Shown here piece by piece: positions 6,382 to 13,163 of a stretch of 13,976 bases of DNA (position 1 is the first letter of the stretch; every line of letters begins with the position of its first letter). The DNA lies in assembly GCA_945952575.1 (NCBI GenBank), contig CAMFIY010000035.1, forward strand, positions 1-13,976, in the 5' to 3' direction. Below the pieces are notes generated by a model, which ran no database searches, was not told where the DNA came from, and was given only the letters and a program-made list of their open reading frames with translations. The DNA comes from an uncultured Leucobacter sp. (GTDB taxonomy: Bacteria; Actinomycetota; Actinomycetes; Actinomycetales; Microbacteriaceae). Both the position numbers and the translations under genes were made by a program.

Positions 6382-8028
6382 ATGAACAGCGAAGCCCAGA
6401 TCGACGCCGTCACCTTCGAGGTGGCCTCCGCGGCCCTGCAGTCCGCGGCCGAGGAGATGGGGAGTGTGCTCAAACGCTCGAGCTACAGTCCCATCATCCG
6501 CGACATGGACGACTTCTCCTGCGCCGTCTTCACCGCGGAGGGCGATCTGGTCGCCCAGGCCGATTACATCCCCGCGCAGCTGGGTGCCATGTCGCTCGTC
6601 GTCAAGGCCGTGCTCGAGCGCTGGCGAGGGCGTATACGCGAGCACGACGCGTACATCTGCAACCATCCCTACCGCGGGGCCATGCATCTGCCCGATGTGA
6701 ACATCGTGATCCCGATCTTCTCCGAGGGCGAGCTCGTCGCCTGGGCCGGCACCGCTGCGCACCACATCGACGTGGGCGGCGTGAACCCCGGCAGCGAGGC
6801 GCCGGACCTGGCCGAGCTCTACGGGGAGGGCGTCGTGATCCCGCCCCTGCGGCTCTCGATCGCGGGCGAGGAGAACGAGGAACTGGTCGACCTGCTCACC
6901 GAGAACTTCCGCGACCCGCTCAGCACGCTCAGCGATCTCCGCGCGCAGCGCGCCTCCTGCCGCCTGGGCGAGGAGCGGGTGCACGAACTGATGCGCCTCT
7001 ACGGCACCGGCACCGTGCTCGCGGTCATGCGACGGATGCTCGACGTGGTCGAGGCCGCGGTGACCCGGCTGCTCGAAGCGCTGCCCGACGGCGTCGGGGA
7101 GGCCGAGGGATCGCTCGACGACGACGGCCGCGACGGACCACCGACCCGGATCCACGCCAGGATCGAGAAGCGCGGGGGCCGCCTGCACATCGACCTCTCG
7201 GGTTCGGACCGCCAGACCGCCGGTGCGATGAACATCCCCTGGGCCAGCGCCAGAGCCGGCCTGGTCTACGCGGTGCGCTGCGTCGTGGCACCCGGCCTCG
7301 GCTCCAACGACGGGCTCCTGCGAGCGCTCGACATCACCGCCCCGCGGGGAACGGTCGTCAATCCGACTCCCCCGGCAGCTGTCTCGATCCGGCACAATTC
7401 CTGCCAGCGGCTCGCGGACACGCTGATCCGGGCGATGTACGAGATCTGGCCCGACCGCGCCGTCGCATCGAGCACGGTGAGCTTCTTCAGCTTCAACGTG
7501 GGCTCGACCAACCCTGCGACGGGCGCGCCCGCGGTGATGGCCGATGTGGTCGGCGGCGGCACCGGCGCGACCGCGCACGGCGACGGCCTCGACGGGGTCG
7601 ACACCTATATGTCCAATGTCGGTGTCATGCCGACCGAGGTGGTGGAGACCAACTACAACATCCGGATCCGCAGGACCGAGTTCCGGCCGGGTTCGCAGGG
7701 GCTCGGTGCGTTCAACGGGGGTCTCGGCCTGATCCGGGAGTACGAGATCCTGCGGCACCCGCAGCACGCCACCTTCTACGCCGAGCAGACCGACTCCCGG
7801 TTCGCCCCGCGCGGCGCCGCCTCGGGTGGCGAGGCGCTGGCGACCACCATCACCGTGCTGGCGCCGGACGGGACGGTGATCGATACGCCGCGCAAGACCT
7901 CGCGCATCCTCGAGCCGGGCACGGTCGTGCGGGTCGAGACCGCAGGCGGCGGCGGCTACGGGGATCCTGCCGCGCGCTCGACCGAACTGAGCGACTGGGA
8001 TGCGCGCGAGGGCCGGCTGGCCGGCTGA
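6382..8028 (+). CDS. hyuB: Hydantoinase/oxoprolinase family protein, subunit B (HyuB-like)
   Basis: 548 residues, typical for HyuB. Conserved features are FEVASAALQSAAEEMG near the N-terminus, NHPYRGAMHLPDVNIV (94-109; the family's NDPY-GGTHLPD block with His for the first Asp and GAM for GGT), HHIDVGGVNPGS (127-138) and the C-terminal glycine block TAGGGGYGDPAAR. HyuB forms the second half of the hydantoinase/carboxylase-type complex with HyuA. The ATG is 7 nt after the hyuA stop, with AGGTAAGGAA as ribosome-binding site, so the two are co-transcribed and balanced. The variant GAM and NH residues in the metal/substrate block may reflect a substrate different from classical hydantoins; this is inference from the motif only. 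The next gene, the deacetylase, begins 28 nt downstream. Confidence 0.93.
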   Translation: MNSEAQIDAVTFEVASAALQSAAEEMGSVLKRSSYSPIIRDMDDFSCAVFTAEGDLVAQADYIPAQLGAMSLVVKAVLERWRGRIREHDAYICNHPYRGAMHLPDVNIVIPIFSEGELVAWAGTAAHHIDVGGVNPGSEAPDLAELYGEGVVIPPLRLSIAGEENEELVDLLTENFRDPLSTLSDLRAQRASCRLGEERVHELMRLYGTGTVLAVMRRMLDVVEAAVTRLLEALPDGVGEAEGSLDDDGRDGPPTRIHARIEKRGGRLHIDLSGSDRQTAGAMNIPWASARAGLVYAVRCVVAPGLGSNDGLLRALDITAPRGTVVNPTPPAAVSIRHNSCQRLADTLIRAMYEIWPDRAVASSTVSFFSFNVGSTNPATGAPAVMADVVGGGTGATAHGDGLDGVDTYMSNVGVMPTEVVETNYNIRIRRTEFRPGSQGLGAFNGGLGLIREYEILRHPQHATFYAEQTDSRFAPRGAASGGEALATTITVLAPDGTVIDTPRKTSRILEPGTVVRVETAGGGGYGDPAARSTELSDWDAREGRLAG

Positions 8029-8056
8029 TCCGGCACCCGAATCGGAAGGCACGAGC

Positions 8057-8914
8057 ATGCAGCCCCATACGAAGAGCGAGAGAAGCGAGAGCGCGATGTC
8101 GATCTGGCCGGACGACCACCCCTACGCCGCCACGGTGAGCTTCGATTTCGACGCCGAGGAGGTGTGGATCGGCGAGAACCCGGCGAACGCCTCGGCCCCC
8201 GGGGTCCTCTCTCAGGGCGCGTACGGCCCCCGGGTCGCGGTGCCCCTGATCCTCGACATGCTGGAGCGCCAGGGGGTGCGGGCCACCTTCTACGTCTGCG
8301 GCAAGGACGCGCTGCGCCACCCGGCCTCCGTCCGGTCCATCGTCGAGGCCGGGCACGAGGTCGCCCACCACGGGCACTCGCACACCTCGCCGACCTCGCT
8401 GAGCGCCGCCGAGGAGCGGGAGGAGCTCGCCGCCGGCCTCGAGGCCCTGCGCGCGCTCGGGGCCGACGTCGTCGGCTACCGCTCACCGTCCTGGGAATTC
8501 AGCACCGCCACGCTCGATCTGCTGGTCGAAGCCGGGTTCGACTACAGCTCGAACCTGCTCGACCACATCCTTCCCTACGCCCACGCGGGGCACGACCTGA
8601 TCGAGGTCCCCGTCTCCTGGATCCTCGACGATGCACCGCACTTCTGGTTCTCGAACGACAGCTGGGAGAAGACGATCCGCTCGACGCGCGAAGTGCTCGA
8701 GGTGTGGGTGCCGGAGATCGACGGCATCGCGAAGTACGGCGGCCACGTGATGATCACGACCCATCCGATGGTCTCCGGACGCCCCTCCCGGCTCGCCATG
8801 CTCGAGGGCGTGGTCGAGCATCTCAAGGAGACGGGCGCATGGATCGCACCGACGCGCGAGATCGCCGCCCACACCCGCGCCAACGGCCCCTTCGAGTTGA
8901 GGACCGGCTCATGA
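8057..8914 (+). CDS. NodB-family polysaccharide-deacetylase-like hydrolase (amide/imide hydrolase type)
   Basis: 285 residues, no signal peptide or membrane anchor, so cytoplasmic and unlikely to act on cell-wall polymer. NodB motifs: SFDFDAEE (28-35, catalytic and metal Asp 30/32), EVAHHGHSH (101-109, metal His 105/109), YRSPSWEFS (motif 3) and ITTHP near the C-terminus. This layout (DxD motif, late THP motif, cytoplasmic) resembles the HP0310/PuuE-allantoinase/cyclic-imide-hydrolase branch, whose members open cyclic or linear amides. That function fits its place between hyuB and an amidase-like C45 gene. The start at 8057 was chosen for GGAAGG with 7-nt spacing; an in-frame ATG at 8096 (272 residues, closer to the usual family N-terminus) is a real alternative. 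The stop overlaps the next start as ATGA. Confidence 0.88.
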   Translation: MQPHTKSERSESAMSIWPDDHPYAATVSFDFDAEEVWIGENPANASAPGVLSQGAYGPRVAVPLILDMLERQGVRATFYVCGKDALRHPASVRSIVEAGHEVAHHGHSHTSPTSLSAAEEREELAAGLEALRALGADVVGYRSPSWEFSTATLDLLVEAGFDYSSNLLDHILPYAHAGHDLIEVPVSWILDDAPHFWFSNDSWEKTIRSTREVLEVWVPEIDGIAKYGGHVMITTHPMVSGRPSRLAMLEGVVEHLKETGAWIAPTREIAAHTRANGPFELRTGS

Positions 8915-10029
8915 GCGCGGGGTTCCCGCGAATCCGGATCCGCGGCGATGCCTTCGAGCGGTCCCGGCAGTACGGCGAGGCTGCGCGCGAGCAGATCCGA
9001 CTGACCCGCAGCGGCTACGAGCGCGCCTTCGCCGCGAAGGGCACCGGCTGGGAGCAGGCGATCGCGCAGGCGCGCGGCTTCCTGCCCGCCATCGAGCAGC
9101 ACGCGCCCGAGTTGATCGAGGAGATCCGCGGCATCGCCGAGGGCAGCGGGCTCACCTTCGACGAGATCCTGACGATCAACTGCCGCAGTGAGATCCTGCA
9201 CGCAGCGACCGTCGCGAAGGCGGAGCGGATCGGCGGCTTCCGCGGCGAGTGCACCTCCTTCGCGCTCGAGCCGGATCGCACGACCGCGGGACAGGCGGTC
9301 GTCGGGCAGAACTGGGATTGGCTCGACTTCCTCTCGGACGCGACGATCCTGCTCGAGGTCGAGCGCCAAGACGGTCCGAACTACGTCAGCCTGGTCGAGG
9401 CGGGGCTGCTGGCCAAGATGATCCTCACGCAGAGCGGTCTCGGGATCGGGATCAACACGCTCGCCAGTTCGCTCGACGGATCCGGAAAGGGGCTCCCGTT
9501 CCACTTCGTGATCCGCTCGCTCGCCGACAGCCCGCACATCGCCGGGGCGCTCGAGCGCATCTCGAGCGTGCCGCGGGCGGCCTCGGGCAACTACATCCTG
9601 GCGAACGCCGACGGCGCGGTGCTGAACGTGGAGACCTCGCCCGGCGGTCCGCGGAACGCACGCCCGCAGATCAGCACGAACGGCTCCGTGGTCCACGCCA
9701 ACCATTTCATCGATCCGGTCCCGGGCGGGCACGACCTCGCGCCGATGTCGATGGCCGACAGCTTCGTGCGGCTCGGGCGGATGACGCGTCTCATCGGGAA
9801 GGCCGAGGCGCCGCTGAGTACGGACGCGATGCGCATCGCGCTCTCGGATCACGCCGAGTGGCCGAACTCGATCTGCTGCCACCCCGACCCGGGCAGCGGG
9901 CCGAGCGAGCGCTGGATCACCATCGCCTCGGTCGTCATGCACCCGTCCCGGCGCAGCCTCGCCTACACGGTCGGTCCGCCCTGCGAGAACGACTGGCACG
10001 AGCTCGACTACCGCGAGCTGCTCGGGTAG
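8911..10029 (+). CDS. C45-family N-terminal-nucleophile hydrolase (acyl-CoA:6-APA acyltransferase-like)
   Basis: 372 residues, matching the penicillin acyltransferase (IAT)/C45 family. The nucleophile is Cys114 in GECTSF (112-117), followed by the conserved VGQNWDW (131-137). The helical pro-region 16-95 (AREQIRL, APELIEEIRGIAEGSGLTFDEILTIN) is typical. Family members autocleave just before the cysteine, here Glu113-Cys114 rather than the usual Gly-Cys; this would give a 113-residue alpha and a 259-residue beta chain. They hydrolyse or transfer N-acyl groups (penicillin acylation, N-beta-alanyl amines, bile-salt-like amides). No signal peptide. The ATG overlaps the deacetylase stop (ATGA, 8911-8914), so translation is coupled. 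Last gene of the rightward operon, 19 nt from the convergent SDR gene. Inferred role: cleaves an amide bond of the pathway compound or its product. Confidence 0.88.
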   Translation: MSAGFPRIRIRGDAFERSRQYGEAAREQIRLTRSGYERAFAAKGTGWEQAIAQARGFLPAIEQHAPELIEEIRGIAEGSGLTFDEILTINCRSEILHAATVAKAERIGGFRGECTSFALEPDRTTAGQAVVGQNWDWLDFLSDATILLEVERQDGPNYVSLVEAGLLAKMILTQSGLGIGINTLASSLDGSGKGLPFHFVIRSLADSPHIAGALERISSVPRAASGNYILANADGAVLNVETSPGGPRNARPQISTNGSVVHANHFIDPVPGGHDLAPMSMADSFVRLGRMTRLIGKAEAPLSTDAMRIALSDHAEWPNSICCHPDPGSGPSERWITIASVVMHPSRRSLAYTVGPPCENDWHELDYRELLG

Positions 10030-10031
10030 CC

Positions 10032-10049
10032 GGGGCGCTCGGCCGCCCT
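10032..10049. terminator. Possible weak bidirectional hairpin between convergent genes
   Basis: GGGGCG (10032-10037) can pair with CGCCCT (10044-10049), five G-C pairs and one G-U, with a 6-nt loop. It lies in the 19-nt gap between the convergent C45 and SDR stop codons and touches the SDR stop. There is no U-tract on either strand, so intrinsic termination would be weak. This may only be where transcription from both sides collides. Confidence 0.25.
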
Positions 10050-10759
10050 CATCCGGAGAGGGATCCGCCCTCGACCAGCAGGTCCGACCCCGTCACGAAT
10101 CGCGATTCGTCCGAGACCAGGAACAGGCAGGCGAATGCCACATCCCGCGGCTTCCCGCCGTGCCCGAGCGGGATCGAGCGCACCACGGCCGCGTTGATCT
10201 CGGGATCCTGCGCGTCGGTGAGGGGTGTCTCGATCCAGCCGGGGACGACCGTGTTCACGCGGATCCCGCGGGGTGCGAGCGACTGCGCCGCATGCTTGGT
10301 GATGCCGTGGATCGCACCCTTGGAGGCGTGGTAGGCGGCGGCGACCTCGCCGGCCGTCAACCCCCAGCCCGAGGACACGTTGACGATGGACCCTCCGTCG
10401 CGCAGGTGCGGCGCGAGCGCTCTGATCGACAGCCAGGTGCCGGTCTGATTGACTCCCACCACGAAGTCCCACTCCCGGTCGTCTACCGTGACGATCGGCG
10501 CATACCTGATGACGCCGGCCGCGTTGACCACCGCGTCGATGCCCGACTCCTCGGCGAGGATCCTCCCGAGCACGCGCCCCCAGCCGGCCTCGTCCCGCAC
10601 GTCGTGCTGCAGGAATGCGACCGGGAGGCGAGGCTCGGCATGCTGGGCGAGATCCACGACGTAGACCGTCGCGCCCTCCTCCGCCAGCAGTTCCGCCGTG
10701 GCGAGGCCGATCCCGCTGCCGCCGCCGGTGACCACCGCCACCTTGCCCGCCATCCGCAT
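10049..10759 (-). CDS. Classical SDR family NAD-dependent oxidoreductase
   Basis: 236 residues. TGGGSGIG at 11-18, Asp36 ending the second strand (VVDL, NAD-type), NAAG 79-82, catalytic Asn104, Ser130, Tyr143 and Lys147 (YHASK), C-terminal GSDLLVEGGSLSG. All catalytic residues are present. The ATG at 10759 follows AAGG with good spacing and gives the usual short N-terminus. An in-frame ATG at 10789 would overlap the upstream gene's stop as ATGA and add ten residues; translation could start there. It is the second gene of a two-SDR leftward operon and shares the blocks GVNQTG/RVNQTG and AYHASK with its neighbour, so the two probably arose by duplication or act on related substrates. Oxidises or reduces an unknown alcohol/ketone. 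Confidence 0.92.
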   Translation of the reverse strand: MRMAGKVAVVTGGGSGIGLATAELLAEEGATVYVVDLAQHAEPRLPVAFLQHDVRDEAGWGRVLGRILAEESGIDAVVNAAGVIRYAPIVTVDDREWDFVVGVNQTGTWLSIRALAPHLRDGGSIVNVSSGWGLTAGEVAAAYHASKGAIHGITKHAAQSLAPRGIRVNTVVPGWIETPLTDAQDPEINAAVVRSIPLGHGGKPRDVAFACLFLVSDESRFVTGSDLLVEGGSLSG

Positions 10760-10785
10760 CGCCCCACCTTCCTGCACCGCCCGGC

Positions 10786-11514
10786 TCATTGCGCCAGGAA
10801 TCCGCCGTCTACCGGCAGGTCGATGCCGGTGATGAACGAAGCCTGCTCCGAGCAGAGGAAGCTCACGGCGGCGGCCACCTCCCTCGGCTCCCCGGATCGC
10901 CGCATCGGCGTCTGCGCGATCACTCCGGCGTTCTGATCGCCGGTGTGGCCGCGCGTCAGCCGGGTGTCGATCAGCCCGGGGAGCACCGCGTTCACGCGCA
11001 CCCCGTAGCGCCCGTAGGCGACGGCGGCGTGCTTGCTCATCTGCCGCAGGGCGGCCTTCGATGCGTGATAGGCCGGATCGAACACCGTGCCCACCGCCCC
11101 GTAGATGGAGGAGATGTTCACGACGGATCCCGCCCCGCGCCGGATCAGATGCGGGATCACGGACCGCATCCCGTTCAGCGCACCGGTCTGGTTCACCCGG
11201 ATGATCCGCTCCCACTGCTCGAGCGTCGTGTCGAGCAGGCCCGCCTCGATGCCGATGCCCGCATTGTTGACGAGCACGTCCACCTCGTCCGACAGGTCCG
11301 CCTCGCCGAGGAGGCGCTCCCAGGCCGCCGGATCGCCGACATCGAGCTGACGGAACTCCATCCCCTCCGCGAGGCTCTCCGGCGGGACGATGTCGGCCAG
11401 CACGACCCGGTAGCCGTCGGCTCGCAGCTGCCCGCCGATGGCCCGGCCGATGCCGTGGGATCCTCCCGTGACGATCGCCGCACCCCGTCGGGATACCGCC
11501 CTGCTTCCGCTCAT
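10786..11514 (-). CDS. Classical SDR family NAD-dependent oxidoreductase
   Basis: 242 residues. TGGSHGIG at 16-23, Asp41 at the end of the second strand (LADI, NAD-type), NNAG 83-86, catalytic Asn108, Ser136, Tyr149 and Lys153 (YHASK), C-terminal DLPVDGGFLAQ. The start at 11514 has GGAGG five nt upstream; the open frame continues to 11601 but crosses the predicted promoter O4. First gene of the operon with the SDR at 10049-10759 (26 nt between stop and the chosen downstream start). The promoter box ties it to the same regulon as the hydantoinase operon, although it is on the opposite strand and convergent with it. The substrate is not predictable. Confidence 0.92.
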   Translation of the reverse strand: MSGSRAVSRRGAAIVTGGSHGIGRAIGGQLRADGYRVVLADIVPPESLAEGMEFRQLDVGDPAAWERLLGEADLSDEVDVLVNNAGIGIEAGLLDTTLEQWERIIRVNQTGALNGMRSVIPHLIRRGAGSVVNISSIYGAVGTVFDPAYHASKAALRQMSKHAAVAYGRYGVRVNAVLPGLIDTRLTRGHTGDQNAGVIAQTPMRRSGEPREVAAAVSFLCSEQASFITGIDLPVDGGFLAQ

Positions 11515-11545
11515 GCCCGCCTCCAGCCGCGTTGCCGTAGGCTTC

Positions 11546-11589
11546 ACCCTACCGGCGGCGAACGCGCGCCGAATCGGTCGTTCGACGGA
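11546..11589 (-). promoter_or_regulatory. Box O4 plus -10: predicted promoter of the two-SDR operon
   Basis: On the minus strand the box TCCGTCGAACGACCGAT (11589-11573) contains the perfect dyad GTCG-AA-CGAC and is followed after 21 nt by TAGGGT (11551-11546). The predicted start is near 11539, giving a leader of about 25 nt. It is the most diverged of the four boxes (12/20 identity to O1 with flanks) but keeps every constrained position and the exact spacing. It marks the right-hand border of the regulon, because no such box precedes the thioesterase gene. Confidence 0.58.
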
Positions 11590-11635
11590 GGCGCGCCACA
11601 CGGATGCGACGCACGGAGGCCCGCCGGTCCGCGTG

Positions 11636-12439
11636 CTACAGCCGGCGCACGGTCAGGGACTGGTTCAGCGTCCCGACGGGTCCGCGCGAGTCGTGCAGCA
11701 CCGTGCTCGTCAGGCCGAGCCCGTCCGGTCCGAACGAGACGCGCGTGTCGAAGCCGACCCACTCGCCCTCGGGCTCGCGGAAGAGATGCAGCGTCCAGTC
11801 GACATTGGGGAACATCCACTCGGTCGGCGGGCGGCGCGGGGCGATCCCGTTCGCGGAGTCGAGCAGGCGGACGAAGTTCGCGAGCGGGGTGCTCGGCTCC
11901 CCCGCCACCAGCGGGAGCTCGCTGCTCAGCCAGACCCGGGCCCTGCCAGGGCTCACCTCGCCGCGCTGCATGCCTCTCAGGCTGCTGATGAAGCCTCCGC
12001 CCCACTCGGCAGCGAGCGAATCGAGGGGCGGGAGATCCTGAGGTGCGGGCAGCGGATCGAACGCGCTGCCCGCGACCGCCCCGGTATCCCCGCGCTGCAG
12101 CAGCCAGGCGCGTGCCCGGATGATCGGGCGGTCCGCGATCACCGCGGTCGTCTCGACGAGCTCGATCGTGCGGCCCGGCCGGAGGATCACCGTCTCGAGG
12201 CGGATCGCCTCGCGCTGGATCTGGCCGAGCACCTCGAGCGAGAAGCGGCCGAACCGCAGCGACGGATCGGCGTGATCCTGCCGCCAGCGCTCGAGATGAT
12301 GCACCACGAGTCCCGCGACCGGGGCGAGATGCAGCTCGTCGTCCCTCCAGGCGCCGCCCGAGTGCTCCGTCGGCAGGTAAGCGCCCGGCCCGGCCGGGAC
12401 GAAGTAGGCGGGCTCGCTCGGATCGGTCATGCGGAACAT
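11636..12439 (-). CDS. Acyl-CoA thioesterase-like family protein (double hotdog, 4HBT_3 type)
   Basis: 267 residues, the size of the actinobacterial 'thioesterase family protein' with two tandem hotdog halves. Visible features: the helix APVAGLVVHHLERW in the first half, GRFSLEVLGQIQREAIRLETVILRPGRTIELVETTAVIADRPIIRARAWLL as the first-half beta sheet (short blocks only partly conserved), and FPNVDWTLHLFREPEGEWVGFDTRVSFGPDG leading to the C-terminal sheet. Such proteins hydrolyse or bind acyl-CoAs; the substrate is unknown. The start ATG 12439 has GGAG 9 nt upstream; a second ATG three codons on (12430) is possible. It is divergent from the tRNA gene, 54 nt away, and 121 nt upstream of the SDR operon, which has its own promoter. 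It is probably housekeeping and not part of the catabolic regulon. Confidence 0.82.
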   Translation of the reverse strand: MFRMTDPSEPAYFVPAGPGAYLPTEHSGGAWRDDELHLAPVAGLVVHHLERWRQDHADPSLRFGRFSLEVLGQIQREAIRLETVILRPGRTIELVETTAVIADRPIIRARAWLLQRGDTGAVAGSAFDPLPAPQDLPPLDSLAAEWGGGFISSLRGMQRGEVSPGRARVWLSSELPLVAGEPSTPLANFVRLLDSANGIAPRRPPTEWMFPNVDWTLHLFREPEGEWVGFDTRVSFGPDGLGLTSTVLHDSRGPVGTLNQSLTVRRL

Positions 12440-12460
12440 ATTAGGGGTCTCCTGATCCTC

Positions 12461-12466
12461 TACACT
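12461..12466 (+). promoter_or_regulatory. Putative -10 of the tRNA-Val gene
   Basis: TACACT lies 27 nt before the tRNA 5' end, fitting a start near 12473 with a short leader removed by RNase P. No convincing -35 is found at 16-18 nt spacing. The leader contains CCCGC-AGATC-GCGGG (12482-12496), a 5-bp inverted repeat whose right arm takes the first three tRNA bases. Confidence 0.35.
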
Positions 12467-12493
12467 TGGGGAGGTCGATTTCCCGCAGATCGC

Positions 12494-12566
12494 GGGCCTG
12501 TAGCTCAGCTGGTAGAGCGCCACGTTTACACCGTGGATGTCGTCGGTTCGATCCCGGCCGGGCCCA
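12494..12566 (+). tRNA. tRNA-Val (anticodon UAC)
   Basis: 73-nt cloverleaf. The acceptor stem GGGCCTG (12494-12500) pairs with CGGGCCC (12559-12565), with one T-G pair. D-arm GCTC...GAGC; anticodon stem CCACG/CGTGG (12520-12524/12532-12536) around loop TTTACAC, anticodon TAC at 12527-12529; variable loop 12537-12541; T-arm with loop TTCGATC (12547-12553). Discriminator A12566 is followed by CCG, so the 3' CCA is not fully encoded, as is common in actinomycetes. It reads GUA and probably other valine codons by wobble. Confidence 0.97.
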
Positions 12567-12581
12567 CCGCCGCCGACGGCC

Positions 12582-12587
12582 TAGAAT
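12582..12587 (+). promoter_or_regulatory. -10 element for a probable leaderless transcript of the DinB gene
   Basis: TAGAAT matches the -10 consensus closely and ends 8 nt before the ATG at 12596, so transcription would start at or within a few bases of the start codon. No Shine-Dalgarno sequence precedes the ATG. Together these suggest a leaderless mRNA, a frequent arrangement in actinomycetes. The -35 region would fall inside the 3' end of the tRNA gene and shows no consensus. Confidence 0.5.
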
Positions 12588-12595
12588 GCGTGACT

Positions 12596-13138
12596 ATGAC
12601 GCCGGACATCGACGAGCACGGCCGACCGGAGCCGCCTCTGGCCGGCGACGAGTGGGAGACCCTCACCGGCTTCCTCGACTATCAGCGGGCGACGTTCGCG
12701 TGGAAGTGCAGCGGACTCACCCGCGTACAGCTCATCCAGCCTCTGCCGCCGAGCAGCATGACCCTTGCCGGGCTGATCAAGCACCTGGCCTATGTGGAGG
12801 ACGACTGGTTCGGCCGCTGGCTGGAAGGCGAGCCGAGGCGCGAACCCTGGGCATCGATCGACTGGGCTGCCGAACCCGACTGGGAATGGGAGTCGGCGTT
12901 CGCTGACGACCCGAGCGAGATCCGCTGCCTCTGGCAGGGCTCGGTCGACCGCGCACGCATCGCTGCCGAGCGCGCATTCCGATCGGGCGGCCTGGAAGCT
13001 CGGACGCGCAGAACCTGGCCGGACGGCGGGGCGCCCAGCCTGCGCTGGCTGCTCACCCACATGATCGAGGAGTACGCGCGCCACAACGGCCACGCCGATC
13101 TCCTGCGCGAAGCCATCGACGGCCAGGTCGGCGAGTGA
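12596..13138 (+). CDS. DinB-like/DUF664 family protein
   Basis: 180 residues, four-helix bundle of the DinB superfamily. Typical blocks: ETLTGFLDYQRATFAWKCSGLT (21-42), MTLAGLIKHLAYVEDDWF with His63 (55-72), LRWLLTHMIEEYARHNGHADLLRE with His163 and His166 as probable metal ligands (to 172). The family includes metal-dependent thiol S-transferases and many proteins of unknown function; bacillithiol or mycothiol-dependent reactions are the usual suggestion. The start at 12596 fits the helix-bundle beginning and the -10 just upstream (leaderless). The next gene follows after 25 nt and may be co-transcribed. Not obviously linked to the catabolic cluster. Confidence 0.88.
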   Translation: MTPDIDEHGRPEPPLAGDEWETLTGFLDYQRATFAWKCSGLTRVQLIQPLPPSSMTLAGLIKHLAYVEDDWFGRWLEGEPRREPWASIDWAAEPDWEWESAFADDPSEIRCLWQGSVDRARIAAERAFRSGGLEARTRRTWPDGGAPSLRWLLTHMIEEYARHNGHADLLREAIDGQVGE

Positions 13139-13163
13139 CCCCCGCACGCGCCGTGGAGGCGGT

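Noticed and set aside
4293..8028. Acetone or acetophenone carboxylase instead of hydantoinase
   Set aside because: Those enzymes need extra subunits (gamma, or the five-subunit Apc set) not found here. It cannot be fully excluded because the A and B subunits are homologous.
8164..8910. Extension of the C45 gene back to 8164
   Set aside because: This stretch is the out-of-frame reading of the NodB-type gene; the ATGA overlap start at 8911 gives a normal C45 N-terminus.
12494..12566. tRNA-Val as integration site of a genomic island holding the catabolic cluster
   Set aside because: The tRNA 3' end faces away from the cluster, no integrase gene is present and I see no repeat of the tRNA 3' end elsewhere in the window.
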